This document shows, in pieces, positions 33,901 to 46,660 of a stretch of 64,000 bases of DNA. This DNA is from Cycas panzhihuaensis. Taxonomy: Eukaryota; Cycadophyta. The notes beneath the pieces were generated by a model. That model searched no databases and was not told the DNA's origin. It was given only the letters and a program-made list of their open reading frames with translations. The translations under genes were made by a program, and so were the position numbers. The stretch covers positions 161,145,741 through 161,209,740 of the forward strand of contig CM041465.1 of the NCBI GenBank assembly GCA_023213395.1, written 5' to 3'. How positions within the stretch are numbered: the first letter of the stretch is position 1; the number at the start of each line of letters is the position of its first letter.

Positions 33901-35097
33901 GAAGGCTCAAGAGTTTCAAGGACACATGTTATGAGGGTAAAGCTTACAAAGTGTCTCATCTGGGAAGGCCTCTTTATAGCTATGGGATGAGGAGGAACAT
34001 CATTTAAAAGATGTTATACTTGCTTAGGAGGTGGCTAAAAGATGGTGGATTCCACTTGAAGGTTATCAATTGTAATAGGAGGCAAATTTATTCTTACTTG
34101 AGTGGATGATAAAGAAGCTATTAGAACTAATGATAGACCAAGAGTGTAGGAGTAAGTTGGTATAGGTGGTAAGGGTCACTTATGTGACACCAATTTCATC
34201 TTCTACTATAATCTAATGTGGAGGAGGTGTTAATTCCTATGGTTCTTCAATAAAGATTACATCCTGTGTCATATAACCTTGGTTATCAACTGTGCCAAAG
34301 ATGTTATAGGCTTTGTAACCAAGTATATAGCTAAGTAAGATGCAATTAAAGATCTTATCATCAAGCTTCTTTCTGTTATCCTTTGGAATATGTTTTTATA
34401 CTGTGCATCTAAAGACCCTCAAGTGATCTATAGATGTTTTTTGACCTGACCAAGCTTCTTCAAGAGTAATGTTCTTAACCATAACTATAGGACTTAGGTT
34501 GGTTAGGGAAGCAATGGTGGAAATGGCATCAACCCAAAATATGGTGACAACATTGGCCACACTAAGCATGGATTTCCCTTTGTTGATCAAAGTTCGATTC
34601 ATCCTTTTGGCTACACCATTCTGCTAAGGTGTGTGAGATGTATAAAATTGACACTAGATGCCATGTTCTTTATAAAAGTTATTGAACTAATTTGAAATGT
34701 ACTTGCCACCATTATTAGACCTAAGGGTCTTGATTTTCATTCTACTTTTATTTTCAACAGTAGCTTTGAGCTCTTTGAATCTATCTAGGTCTTGATATTT
34801 GTTTCTCAAGAAGTAGACTCATACTTTCCTTAAGAAGTCATCTATGAAGGTAATGAAATACTAGCTACTATTGAGAGATTAGATAGATATAGGGCCAAAA
34901 ATATCAAAATAGACTAACTCTAATAGTTGTGAAGCTCTCCATGCATTCTTGGAAGGGAATTTTTCTCTTTATTGCTTTCCCTTTTGACAAGCCTCACATA
35001 TGTTCTAGTATCTCTTGATTTTCAGTAGGTCATATACCATTTTAAGCCTAGACATGAGGTTTAAGCTTTGCATATTCAAATGACATAGGTGTTGATG
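33900..35097 (-). pseudogene. copia integrase (copia-2)
   Basis: Integrase core motifs: LRSNNGGKY near 34.70-34.73 kb where the family has SDNGGEY (catalytic Asp GAT to AAT, at 34711-34716), then NGVAKRMNRTLINKGKSMLS, where the catalytic Glu of VxER is Lys. Both are G-to-A on the coding strand. Downstream is ITLEEAWSGQKTSIDHLRVF, typical of copia. Many stops. Intact, it would insert cDNA in the nucleus. Confidence 0.8.
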
Positions 35098-35600
35098 TCA
35101 TATGTGGTCTTTAGATTTATTTATGATGACTTCATCTTTTGAGTGAGAGCATTCTCCTAGTTCATATATGTAAGAGGACTCTTCCTCAATTACATTCTTC
35201 CCCTTATCACATTGAGTTATGTTGGCCATTAAGTAAGATTCATGTTGAGGAGTAGTAGTAAGAGAGACACCATCTAACCTATATAAGCTACCATCTTCAT
35301 GTCTTATCGCTATAAGTTTTCCTATAGCATGATTTGTAATTCTATAAATGCCCTTACTAAAGAGGACATCTAAGTTCTGCTTATCCATTTGGCTAATGGA
35401 AAGCAATTCATCTTCATATTAGGTACAAGGTACATATTACTGATGTGGTGTCTAATATTAGAGTCCTTCAATGTGATTGGTTCCCTACTAATTTTGGTCA
35501 CATTATAAGTCATATTATCCCTAAATATGACCATTTGAGTGTTGATTAGTTGGGTCTCTTCTAACATTTTTTTTTTAACCTATCATATGTCTTATTACAC
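35098..35600 (-). pseudogene. copia protease / pre-integrase region (copia-2)
   Basis: Two overlapping open stretches: YNVTKISREPITLKDSNIRH with NMYLVPNMKMN (the region after the protease active site, pattern VLYVPxMxxNL), and LSISQMDKQNLDVLFSKGIY, leading to the pre-integrase zinc-binding segment. The D-S-G-A protease motif itself is not clear. Confidence 0.55.
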
Positions 35601-37041
35601 CAGAATCAAGGAGCCATGTGGTCTCATCAAGTTGTGAGGATAGTGCTATAAAAAAGAGGTTATGAGAGGAGGAGTCTTGATTATCTCCCTTGTTACCACC
35701 TTGTTATTGATTGTATTATTAGTTCTTTAAATTCCTATTTGAGAACCATTACCTATTTTGAAGTCTTTATCCTTATGTAGGCCTTGGATTCCAATTCTAC
35801 TGATAGAATTAGCCTTGAGGTTGATATGATGGCCCCTCTTATAGGTAAAAGAGGCCTTCTTAGTGTTGAACAAGATGACCTTATTAATAATATAAGGCTT
35901 GCTTATTATGGAAAGGGGGATCCTTGAGGAGGGCATAGTTCTCCTTATTGATAAGAAGCTCCTTGTCTTTGTTGATTATAACTAGGGCCTCCTTGATGGT
36001 ATGCATATGCTCCTTATTATTAAATAGGGGGTGGTTGTTGATAAACTGGCCCATATTCTTATCTCCTTTAGTTTTATAAGAGTTGTAAATCATCCTATCT
36101 TCTCTTGCATTCAATAGTTAGGTGTCTAGATTTTCCACAGTAGAGGTAGGTAATATTTGGTTTGCCCTACCGATTCTTTTGAGACTATCCATGTGGTTGA
36201 TATTGTGACTGATGAGGCTAGTAATTTAGACAAAATGAGGAGAAGGTGCCAATAAGATGTTGTTGAGTTGGCTATTGATGTGACTCTTATGATATATAGA
36301 GAGAGAGTCCAAGAGTTGAGTTAGGTCTTATTGCTGACTAAGCTGTTGGGCTACTCTATTAACAATCTTGTCCTTTTTTGAGTTTTGGGTTGTAAAGGTA
36401 GGAGTTGAGTCAAATGTTGATGTTGCCCTAAGTTAATTGAGAATATTTTCTTCTCAAAGCAAGAGCCCCTCAAAGGTTATAAAGTCTATCTTAGAATAGT
36501 TACTGTGTAACTTAAAGACAAAGGAGTTATATTCAATGGGTAAAATATTTATAATGCTTAAGATTAGATCATGGTCGGAAGGTGGCTCACTAACGATAAT
36601 CAATTGGTTTTTAATGGTTTTGAATTTGGTCAAATGATTTGTAATATTTTTGGCAAAATGAATGGTAAATAGGTGAGCCTTAAGGGTAAGGGACCTAGAT
36701 TTATCCTTCCTCTCATAGTGGGAATAAAGTATGGTCCAAGCTTCATTTGAGCATTATACTACTTCGATGTTTTGATCCACTTGGTCTTTAACCACTAAGT
36801 AGAGAAAGGATAGTGCTATGTTATCCTTAGCTTTGAAGTTTATTAAGGCTACATGATTAGGTAGAATAATTTTAGTGGAATTATTAGGATCTTAAGTTGG
36901 CTTAGGCATGGTTATGTCCCCATTGATGTAGGCCCAATATTCATTTATGATGAGCAAGGTTTTGACTTGATTTTTTTATGGTATAAAGTTATTAATATCA
37001 TTGAGTTTAATATTGTTGTAAAGAATCATTTGTAATGCCAT
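35601..37041 (-). pseudogene. Ty1/copia gag (copia-2)
   Basis: Starts at an ATG at 37041 on the minus strand (MALQMILYNNIKL). It is open for about 190 codons with NHVALINFKAKDNIALSFLY, then NEAWTIFYSHYERKDKSRSL, then LRATSTFD; the pattern W..L..YE.K.K is the copia gag type. Downstream parts (35.73-36.11 kb) are Lys/Asn-rich and stop-interrupted. The capsid part is among the longest stop-free stretches outside the Tat-like element. Confidence 0.75.
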
Positions 37042-38500
37042 ATTTGAAATGTTTTTGTATTTAATATTTTTTAACATATTTGTATGGTGAGGTACTAATC
37101 TATCTAAGTGGCTTTAATCTAGAATCTAAGGCTAGGGTCTCTAGGAAAGCTCTTAGTTACTATTATGTTTAATAGTGTTTGCCCACAAGTGGCAAACCAA
37201 GGACCCAACATACTAATAGGTGAGCTCAAGGGATTAATATATCTTAATACATAGGCTACTGAGAAGGTTTCCCACCTAGATCAGTCTTATGCTGAATGAT
37301 AGATCTAGTGGTGAGGACTTACTAACCAAGACACTCACTCCCTTAGCTTAGCTCAGTCTTCAAACTCCAAAAGATAGGGTCTCCTCCTTAGCTTGCCACC
37401 TATTACACCTAATAACCAATGACATTTCTCATCCAATATGAGTAGACCAAGGGCATATATATGGTGGTAACTTTAGGGTTCCTAATTGTTTTCCTTGCAA
37501 GGTTAAAAATAGGGATTTAATTAAGGAGTTATCTTTTTTCATGTGAAAATTTAATCTTTTAAGTAAGTTTCCTATACACAAAAGGTTCTTTTTTAAGTAA
37601 TAAATGAAATGAAAAGGAAATAAAGTAAATTAAAATGATAAGGGTAGGTTTAGAATGCTCTTGATGGGCCAAGCTTTGAGAGTTAGCTTCTTTAACCTTC
37701 CAAGAGTAACACCTATATATGAGACACCACCATGCACTAATTAACTTTAAAAGATATAAAGTGAATTACTAAAAGTGATGAGCCACAACCTAATCTAGTA
37801 AAAGAATCTCAAGAAAATTAAAAAATACCTTTAAATTTTGAAAAATAAAGCTCAAATATAAAGGTCAACTTGAGAAGCTAATATCTCTTATAAATCAACT
37901 CTAAATCTAGCTAAATTTGATTTTAAACTACATAACTCTGAATCAGTTTTCTATCACTTTAAACGGTTTATAAATTAGATAAATGGTTTAAAAGATATTG
38001 TATAAATAGTGTAGATACTTTTTTTTAGGTTTGTGTGACCTATGCATAAAAATGGGTGACCAAAGGAGAAGTGTAAAACCCTAACAAGAGATTAAATGGC
38101 CTCCGAATGAGACAAAATTTTAGAAAAAGGGATGTAATGATGAGAGATATTGAATAGAAGTGGAATTTTTAAAAAAGAAGCTTATATTGAGGAGACATAG
38201 TTATGGAAGTCTAGGGGGCTACAAGCACCTAACTAAGTAAAATAAAACCTAAAACCACCTCAAATCTCTTTTAAGAAGAATTAAGAATGGGTTTAGGGCT
38301 GTCAAAAGGACAAATAAAACTCTAATTAGATTTGTAGTGAATGAAAAATATTATTTTTCATTTGTTTTCTTCAGAAAACTTAGATCCAAACCCTAGATGA
38401 CTGCAAATGAGCAAATAAGCTACTCTAAGAGGTTGTAAATAATTAGAACTAGTTTCTCTTAGCTTCAACACTATACAAAACTCAGATTTTTGCTAAACAC
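37042..38500 (-). other. long leader of copia-2
   Basis: The gag-proximal 37.14-37.53 kb matches 29.75-30.17 kb (copia-1), and 37.6-38.0 kb matches the distal leader block of copia-1 and copia-6 loosely. No protein is recognised; the 5' LTR is not identified. Confidence 0.55.
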
Positions 38501-38759
38501 ATGAAAGAAATAGAGAAAAATTAACTAAACTCAATTAATGAAGTGTAGATATTAGATTTGAGCTATTTAATTGAGTGATGGAGTGATAGAGAAGATAATA
38601 CATAATAATCAAATAATATACAAACTTATCAAAGAGTGATACATAATGAGTATGCAAAAAGGTATGAGTTAGAAAAGAGATGAAGTATACATCACAATAA
38701 TAACATTCAAAGACCATTTTAATGGCATAACTAGTGGATCTATTCATAGCATCCTACAT

Positions 38760-39177
38760 TAGATAATTGGGATAACTCAATATTAGCAACCTCTGACATT
38801 TTGTATTGGAGTATTAAATTTGGATATAACTAAACTCATCTATTAGATGGAAAAAAATCTCACTTTAGTAGATTGTATATAAGCATGAGGTAACACCTTA
38901 GAAGGGGGTTTAGAGAGCAAACTTAGGACTTTAGTTCTTGGGACTTCTGGACTTGGATAGAAGTAAAATACTATATTGTAAGTTATAATTTTTGTACATT
39001 ATATTTAGTGTTCACTACGGCTGAACCTTTATAATGTGAATAATTCTTTGTAATAATATAAAGAGCCCTTTATTGAGATCATAGTTGTAGTGTTGTGGTG
39101 TTTCCATGCTTATTTTAATTACATAACGTTTGAGAGTTCTTTAGACAAATTGTTGTACATATGTTGGGTATCCAACA
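38760..39177 (+). repeat. possible LTR end with PBS-like site
   Basis: A TATA-like TGTATATAAGC (about 38.87 kb) and AATAATATAAAG (about 39.05 kb) lead to TGTTGGGTATCCAACA near 39.16-39.18 kb. Then TGGTATCATGCTA occurs at 39197-39209, close to the initiator-Met PBS. This has the shape of a plus-strand 5' LTR, but the start is unknown and no body follows. Confidence 0.3.
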
Positions 39178-39229
39178 TAGTTTGGAGAAAAGCAAATGGT
39201 ATCATGCTAGTTCCATAGGAAGATTTCTA

Positions 39230-40440
39230 ATTTCATCTATATAATTAATTACCTCTTCATTCCTCCATTTAAAATGTAGATCTTATTAGCCTCTTAATGC
39301 ATAAAAAATAATTTATAAATGAATCTAATATTATCATCTCACCTTAGATCTCAGTCTAGGCAAAGATTCATCTTCTTTATCTATGGTTTCAAGCTTTGGT
39401 ATTATTTCTTCTTCCTTAACCATGGAATCATTAGTAACCTTTCCATAAGCATGATTAACATTCAAATCTTTTATTCAAACCTCCAACATAATTCTATTAG
39501 CACCTTGACTTTGTAAAACTTTTAACTTGTCTTTAACATTCTTGATCTTTTGATAAAAGGTGTATATATTTGTTTGATAAACATGAGGCTCATTGCACCA
39601 AGTTTGAATATACTCCTTAAATTGGGGTTGTGATGTGAGTATAATGTTAAACTGAAATAGATAATTTTGAGGAAGAGAGCAATTGATCATCTTTAGAATA
39701 ATTGAAAAATGATCAAATCTAGCTTTAGGCATATTAAAGAATCATATTCATTGTCCCTATCTTTAAGAGATTCAATAACTAAAAACCTAGTTAATCTTTC
39801 TAGGATAAAAGATGTATATTTTTGTTGATTGGTATAAGTAAAAATTCCAATTTTAGGATAACATCAACCAAATGTAAATTATTTGCTATATTAATTATCT
39901 CCTTAGCATGTTTATCAATTAATGAAATTCCTCCATTTTTCTCATCTATATTGAGGGTAGCATTGAAATCTCCTCTAATAATCTAGTTCTAAGGAACATT
40001 TAATAGTCCATTCTCTTTAATCTTTTACCAACAAAGTTTGGATAAATCAAATTGGTTTGTCCATATATATTTGTAATATTAAAGGATTTTTTCATATTTA
40101 AGCATTCTACTTCAATATGAATCTATACTTCATCCTCAAATTCCTGAACTAATCTAAAATAATTCATGTTCCAAATTTTGTCTAGCTTACTAGCTTGACC
40201 CTTTGGGCTAACTGCATTGACCTCTCAATTAAGAAACACATCACATAACTACCCAATCTTAGATTTAGAAAGTTTAGTTTCTTGTAATAAGATGATTTTA
40301 GGCTTCTCATTATACATCATCTTTTATAGAGTTCTTTTGGCCAAGAAAGAACCTAATCCTATGATATTTCATGGAAAAATCTTTAGTTTTTATAAGTTAG
40401 GCCTCTTTTTTTTTCTCCCTCCTATATCTTTCTTAGATTA
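39230..40440 (-). pseudogene. L1 LINE ORF2, endonuclease part (L1-a)
   Basis: On the minus strand, near 40.38 kb, the endonuclease begins with NIIGLGS (family: N-x-R-G-L), then KPKIILLQETKLSKSKIG at about 40.27 kb. The C-terminal end at 39475-39732 has FDHFSIILKMINCSLPQNYL, where the family has SDH-x-P-I, and then a typical Phe/Trp linker to RT (FKEYIQTWCNEP). RT itself is lost to the left of 39.23 kb. The endonuclease would nick target DNA for priming; this copy has several stops. Confidence 0.7.
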
Positions 40441-41470
40441 AAAAAGTAATCATTTTTATTTATCTTCATTGATTTCTTGTGAAGAAATCTTAGTCTACAT
40501 CTCCATATTTGCTAGTCTCCTAGCTTTTTTCTTACTAGTCAATCTTGGATCCATAATAATATTATAAGATTTAATAGAATGAATGCCTCTTAACATTAAT
40601 GGTTCTTATTCATCTATCAAATTTTAATAATATTTATGAAGCATTGAATCCCTATTAGATCTTCACTTGGGTCTTGTTCCTCTTCTTTCCCAAAACCCTC
40701 CAAGTTTTTCTCCATAATTGGAGTTTAATTCTCTTCATAGGATGGTTGTACTCTCCCTTATCTACCATGTAGGATCATACTTAATTATTTTCTTATTCTT
40801 ATTTTCCTATGATAATATGTTTAAGGGGTTTTGATTATTCATCATATTACTATTTTTATTCTTATTTATCCTATCAATCCTTTTCCATCCAACCTTTATA
40901 AAACCCTTATCATTTCTAATTTTATTCCCATTGTATGTTATCTAAGATTAGGAGGGTCAGCTTTTAGAAAAATAGTTATATCAATGGTATAGATTATATA
41001 TGAATGAGATTTATTCATAATCTAGGTTTTGTTTCCATTTTCACCCTTCAAAGGATAGAATAATTATCTATCTATCATGTCAACTCTAACACAAATCCTA
41101 GAAAAGGACATAAGCTCTTTTTTCTTTCCTTTTATTGTTGTTTTAGCTATCTTAATATAAAAACCCACTTTATTTTCTATGAATTTAAAAGTGTTCTCTT
41201 TCCAAAGTAATAAGGGAATGTGTAACTATTTGATTTACATAGGTAGTTTCTTAGGGATTTATTTAGCTAGGTCAAAAGAAATATCCATGTTTCTAATGCA
41301 TAGGAAATAATGAGCCATATAACATGAACTAGATTAAATACTTTCTCCTTAGCCTTAGATCTTATAAAAATAACCACAAAAAACCTCTTACTATAAATAG
41401 GATTTTTGTCTCTTCAAAGATTGAATAAAACTAGTTTAAATTTAACTAGGTTTTGATGCCATTTAAATTA
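40441..41470 (-). pseudogene. L1 LINE ORF1 remnant (L1-a)
   Basis: Upstream of the endonuclease on the same strand. It has a degraded DUF4283-like region (KVGFYIKIAKTTIKGKKKEL, then SFSRICVRVDM) as in plant L1 ORF1 RNA-binding proteins. It is stop-filled; a zinc knuckle is not clearly seen. Confidence 0.5.
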
Positions 41471-41510
41471 GGCTAGAGATTAAAAAACTTATATACCAGG
41501 CCCTTGTTTA

Positions 41511-41820
41511 TGTTACAAACCTAATAGGTTTAGTAACATGTCGTGTCTTATGAGCAACACCAATTGATAGAAATATATTGATTATGAAGGAAATAATATA
41601 GAAAATAAGTTAAATAAGATGAATATTAGTCCTCTTCAAGGAGGGGGCTCTCCCTAGAACCACCATTGCCTCTGGTGGTCTCCAAATAGCTAATGCTCAA
41701 AAATAAACTCAACAATAATCTTCCTTTGATCTTATACATTTTAAATATGATGTAGAAGATTGTCATTACCCAATAGATATATTAGTTCACCTAAAAATAT
41801 ATGACTATTAGTTCATAACA
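41511..41820 (-). repeat. 3' LTR of gypsy element E, 310 bp
   Basis: The minus strand starts TGTTATGAACTAATAG at 41820 just after a PPT, and ends TTTGTAACA at 41511; the ends TGTTA/TAACA are inverted. No second copy was found in the window. Confidence 0.7.
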
Positions 41821-41832
41821 AGTCCCCCCCAT
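41821..41832 (-). other. polypurine tract of gypsy element E
   Basis: The minus strand reads AATGGGGGGGACT directly before TTGTTATG; a G-rich tract at the expected place between pol and the 3' LTR. Confidence 0.75.
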
Positions 41833-42910
41833 TAAAAAAACGCTCTATCCTTAAAGCATTAGAACTCATAGGTTTTATTGGTACCAATTTACATATTCTA
41901 ATGTTGAATCTTTGATGACTATATATTTTTATTGAATAAGTTATTCTTTTATTTCTCTATTACACAACTATCATGATCTTATCTAGATTATTTCTTTTGG
42001 TTATAGGACATAGGATCCTTCTTTATCTAACTCAGGTAGGGATCTTTGCACTATGATTATGTCTTTAACTTTACCTTCTAGATATGAGTTATGGAATATA
42101 TTATATACCTTTGTATTTGGAATATCTAATTGCTAAGTAACTTCTCTAATTATCCTTTATATTTAAAAGGGACCATAAAACTTTAATTGTAATTTTTGTT
42201 TCTTTAGTTTCTTTAATAAAGTTTGTTTATAAGGATATGAACTTAAAAATACCTAATCTTTGATGTTAAATTATCTTTCTATGTGGTGTGAGTCTTGTTG
42301 TCACTTCATCCTATTTCTTATTGTATTTAAGTTATCCTTAGGGATTAAGCATGTCTTCCATTTTTATAACATATTCATTAGCAACTTGGACTTTAGATTG
42401 AGTGATAGTATGGATAAGAGATGTTAGATCATAACCATAGAGTGCTTTAAATAGGGTCATTTATGTTGTTATGTTATATATAGTGTTACATCACCACTCT
42501 ACTAAGTGCAACTAGTGATACCAATGTGATTATTTGTCTAAAGTAAAACATCAAAGATACCCTTATGAACATTTATTTATTACTTCCGATTGACTATCCA
42601 TCTAAGGATGATAAACAATGCACATGGTTAATTTGGTTCCTACTAAAGAAAACATCTCCTCTGAAAAACTACTTATAAATTTAGGACCTCAATCATTGAT
42701 AATAACTTTTGGAAATCCATCTAATTAATGGATATCCTTTATGAAAATATTCACTATTTATCTAGATTTAAAAGTTGACTATATCACTCTAAAATGAGTA
42801 TATTTAATCACTTTATTAGCAACCAAAAATACTGAATCATATCATTTTAGAATAGTATTCTTGTGACAAAATCCATTGATATCTATAAACTATGAGGGGA
42901 TAATGTTTCT
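41833..42910 (-). pseudogene. Ty3/gypsy integrase (element E), chromovirus-like
   Basis: The minus frame shows ISMDFVTRI at about 42.88 kb (start of the catalytic core), FPKVIINDxGPKFISS (second catalytic Asp kept), then DSQSEVINKCSxGYLxCF, where the Glu of T-E-x-x-N is retained as SEVIN. Then comes LFKALYGY and a C-terminal region toward the PPT. It is the usual arrangement for chromovirus-type gypsy integrase. It has frequent stops and some frame changes. The upstream pol is lost at 42910, where unrelated sequence begins. Confidence 0.75.
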
Positions 42911-43955
42911 CATGTAACCTAAAACTAGACCTAGGGTAGAAGATCTAGGTCAAAGAGGGAAATTAAGCAATATACTTGTGTATATACATGGATGCAAGTG
43001 TAGGGATAAGATATAGCCTAAGATTGGAAAAGAAAGTATGTATATAAATGATAAAAGAGAAGCGAGGCAGGGGGGGATTGAACTAAGTTAAACATCTACT
43101 CAATACATAAAATGAAATAAAGAAGAAACTGGGCACATACTTAAAAGATGAAAGAAATAAATTAAAGTTAGCTAAAATAAGCCTCCTTAGAAGGAGCAAA
43201 TTAGGAATTATCTTGGGAACGAGGAGGATCATTAGGGCACAGGTGCCCTAAATTATGGTGAATCCTTATGAATCTATCCTCAGAACTATTACCTTAGAAG
43301 GAAACTAACCTCTATCATCCTTATTTCCTATAATTTGAGAATGATATGGACAAAATAATGACATGTAAGTAAAGGTCTATACTTGCCCCTTTATTTTCTA
43401 TAGTTTTTTATCAACTAGGATTAGTTAATTATGAGTGTATACATAAGTTTTCTTATTGATGTGCTTGATGAGTCAATTTCCCTTTGTTAATGATAAGTTC
43501 AACCATGGTTGATGGATATTCAATCATCCCTTTAGGTTTACCTAGTTGAGAAAGGTTGCTTAATAACCCTACAAGGTGTCGTTTGTTCATTTTCTACTTG
43601 GTTTGTATAATTCTTTATTTAATCCTCCTCTTTTGGCCTCATTTTACCCTCATTTTGTCCCATTTTCTTCACCATTTACTTTGTCCCACTCCCTATTTGG
43701 GTTGCATCACATCGTTCTTTGTATCCTACATTGCCTGCTATCTTTTTTGCTTTATTTTATGCCTAGCAAGTAGGACTCTGCAAAGAATCTTCATGGTATT
43801 GTGATGAACTTCATGGTACCATGATTAACTTCATGGTACTAATTTCATAAGCTAAATTTTTTTTTGGACTCATATTTGTTTGCATATTTATGGTGACCAA
43901 ACACTTCTTTATTTATTAATAGTCCAATCTTAGGATATGGACCATTTGTTAGATT
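42911..43955. other. unassigned stretch, possible LTR remnants
   Basis: No protein motif is seen. It contains a purine-rich GGCAGGGGGGGATTGAA near 43.07 kb and an inverted GGGCACAGGTGCCC at about 43.24 kb. 43.56-43.80 kb is T-rich with Phe/Leu-type open stretches on the plus strand that look non-coding. Confidence 0.3.
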
Positions 43956-44081
43956 AAAACCATGGGCCATATCCCATCTAAAAACCACGGATCTAATGGT
44001 TTTAGGCTAAATCCATGGGTAAATCCCTATGGATTTAGGCCCATGGTTTCATTCCTTCCTATGCACTTAAAACCATGGGCC
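43956..44081. repeat. cluster of inverted repeats around CCATGG
   Basis: AAAACCATGGGCC (43956-43968) is inverted at 44038-44049 (GGCCCATGGTTT) and repeated directly at 44069-44081. Between them are hairpin-prone AAAACCACGGATCTAATGGTTTT and ATCCATGGGTAAATCCCTATGGAT. It has the look of a small foldback or MITE remnant, but no target duplication was found. Confidence 0.5.
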
Positions 44082-44579
44082 AAGCCTATTGTCCTTAACT
44101 ATCTATCTCCCCTCTTCCATGTGAGGGTGGAGTCAAGAAAGACATCATCACACTATTTCTATATTACTAAAATCTTTCCAAATATAAACAAAACCATTAG
44201 TTCTCAACTCTTGACTTCTATCTTAGCTTGGAAACTATTACCTAGTAATGTTGGAGCATCCTTCAATTGGAGAATATTTTTCATTGATGTCATATTCATT
44301 GATTAGAATGGGATAATCCACTCATCACTCTATTGGTAGGTCCATTTCAAGTATTTTTGGTTGTTTTGCTTCAATTGGTGAAGTATTACCTTATTACCCT
44401 TGTCTCTTTATTGTTTATATCATTTTGTTTCTAGTTTTTTCCCTCTATTTTGCTTACTTTTCCTTATCTATTTGTCAAGTCACCTTATGGGGGGAAAGTT
44501 GCCAAGTATTACTTGGCAAACCTTTATACACAAGGGACTTTCTATTATTTCTAAGTCCCCCCTTTCCCTATGTCATTAA
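44082..44579. other. unassigned stretch before a copia fragment
   Basis: AT-rich, with no clear motif. GCCAAGTATTACTTGGC near 44.50 kb is a perfect 17-base inverted repeat. The copia integrase text begins near 44.58 kb. Confidence 0.3.
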
Positions 44580-45650
44580 GCTATCGGGTTTGTCTGCTTA
44601 ACACTATTTGTGACATTATCCTTGAAGAAGTATTAGACTAGTCAGAAACCTTCTATTAACTATTTCAAGATATTTAGGAGCATTGCATATGCACACATCA
44701 TAGATATACATCAAAAGAAGTTGGATTGTAATAGTTTGAAGTGTATTTTTATGGAGTACTTATAAGAGAATAAGGCTTATAAACTTTGGGATCCACAAGG
44801 GAAGAAACATTTGCTTAGTCAGGATATTAAGTTTGATGAATCAATGATATATCATACTAAGACGTTATTTGAAGATACCTTTTATTCTCAACTTATTCTA
44901 TTTTTTAATTATGTTTTAGTAGGTATGAAGGTTTACGAGCCTAACATTATGTCAAGACCTAGTGGGACCTAATAGAAGTAGGACCTAATGGGAGTAATGA
45001 TGAGGTGACATTACAATAAGAGGTATGGATAACACCCTATGTTCTATTATGGGCTAGGAGGACCATTGAGAACTCTAGTATAACTGTTAAAGATCTATAG
45101 GATGGTTAAAGAATAAGGAGTTAGTATGCCAATCAAACTTTGGTGGTGGACACCAATGATTTCAACTATTCCATTTCATATAAGAAAGCAAAAGAGGATC
45201 AATAATAGAAAGCTACAATAGAGGAGGAGTATAGTTCACTCATGAAGAATGATACATAGGATTTGGTTCCTTTACCTCCATCCAAGAACTTAGTTAAATA
45301 TAAGTGGATCTATGAGATAAAGTATTACTCCAATTGAGAGGAAGATTGGTATAAAGTTAGACCTATTACATAGGGTTTTAAATACAAGGAAGGAATTGAA
45401 TATGAGGGGATATTTACACCAGTCTCTAAGATGACAATAGTTTAATTGATCATTGTTTTAGCAACTACATTTAGTTGGGGGTTATATCAGATAGACATAG
45501 AGTTAACATTCCTTAATGGAGACATAAGAGAGGATATCTACATGGCTCAACCTCTTGGTTTTGTCAAGGAAACGGTTGAGTACTAAGGACTAAGTGTCAG
45601 TGTGAGGGAAGTTATATGTTTATAGGGACTTTTAGAGAATCTTTATAATA
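44580..45650 (+). pseudogene. Ty1/copia integrase end and RT start (copia-5 fragment)
   Basis: Plus strand: KPSINYFKIFRSIAYAHI (end of integrase), then KLDCNSLKCIFMEY and NKAYKLWDPQGKKHLLSQDI, a classic copia sequence, then the integrase-RT linker. The RT start follows: EEEYSSLMKNDTxDLVPLPP, KWIYEIKYYSN, and LYQIDIELTFLNGDIREDIY with AQPLGFV. It ends abruptly after that motif near 45.65 kb. It contains stops (Gln, Trp codons) and at least one frame change. No LTR was seen. Confidence 0.8.
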
Positions 45651-45889
45651 AACTATTACAATAAAACCTCGAGGTATTAATGAAGATTACCCAAGTATGT
45701 AACATTTCTTCCCCCATAAGGCATCGACACCCTCATGATCCACTCTCAGTAATTTCACACCTCATCAAGCCTCGAACGAATTTATAGGATTCTTCCAACT
45801 AAACCTTCAGTCCTTCTTCTTATCCAAGTCTTTAATTTAAAGTCCATAATCCAAATCCCCAACCTTCAATCTAAAGTTAAAAAGAGAGA

Positions 45890-45935
<46 letters not shown>

Positions 45936-46289
45936 TAAGAGCTATCACTTGGTTTATAGGGTTATATTTAAAAATACTTCTTTATTTTAAATAAAACCTA
46001 CACCATTAAACTCAATGTAAAAAAAGAAAAAAATTCTATGGCTCTAAATTAATCCTAATTATTCATACATCTTATTTTAATTAGTATATCATGCTAATCA
46101 TTTTGCACTAGGAGAGTTTTAATTACTATTTTTGGTATAAAATGATATGTATATCCCATGGGCCCTACAACCTATATTTTCTACTTTAAAACTCACCTAC
46201 CATATTTTAATAAGATTTTTGCACTTATCTTAATATACTCAGTGAATTTATTATATATTTTTAAGGGGGGCAATAGGTTATAGACACTG
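45651..46289. other. unassigned stretch with GA repeat
   Basis: No coding motif on either strand. The only structure I see is the GA microsatellite near 45.9 kb; the rest is AT-rich. Confidence 0.4.
45883..45931. repeat. GA microsatellite
   Basis: About 24 GA/AG units with one T interruption (AGATAGAG) over 49 bases. Confidence 0.95.
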
Positions 46290-46660
46290 AAGTATTCCCT
46301 TTTGAAAAATCAACCTTGCAAATACAAATTAATAGGAATAGAAGCCAAATATCACTTTAATGAGAACAAAATATGCAAATAGAATACAAATTGAACACCA
46401 AAGGGAGTAATGAAGAACTTTCTTTTTAAAGGATAACAATACTTAACAATGTTTTACAAGTGATACTCACCCCTTAAATAGATATGCTGGGGTCTTCCTC
46501 CTTATGATCCTATTAGTGGCCCTAGCAGCCTTACATTTTATTAGAGAGATTAGTGGCCTATACACATATCTTAATAACTAATATCAATCCTTAGCCCTTT
46601 GGTGGCTCTCGCTTGCTAATGCTTAGAAAAGATAGGTCTCATTAATCATTAAGTTAGGGT
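46290..46660 (-). repeat. LTR remnant of gypsy family G (probable 3' LTR of G2)
   Basis: Shares in order with the G1 and G3 LTRs the blocks CCTTAAATA, then AATAACTAATATCAATCC...CCCTTTGGTGGCT and TTGCTAATGCTTA. The similarity is weaker than G1 to G3, and the ends are not defined. Its position downstream of the split integrase fits a 3' LTR. Confidence 0.45.

Larger units (their letters stand above)
32118..37041 (-). mobile_element. Ty1/copia element copia-2 (3' LTR, pol, gag)
   Basis: The most complete copia in the window: gag (37041 down to about 35.6 kb), protease region, integrase, RT, RNase H, PPT and 3' LTR on the minus strand in the canonical copia order (integrase before RT). A leader continues to about 38.5 kb. 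No matching 5' LTR was found. Confidence 0.8.

Noticed and set aside
38760-39210. Endogenous pararetrovirus or complete LTR element
   Set aside because: Only a promoter/polyA-like segment and a PBS-like word are present; no movement-protein, coat or RT motif nearby.
43556-43804. Two overlapping hydrophobic Phe/Leu open frames suggesting a membrane protein
   Set aside because: T-rich sequence gives Phe/Leu by composition; the two frames overlap and there is no start context or homologous pattern.
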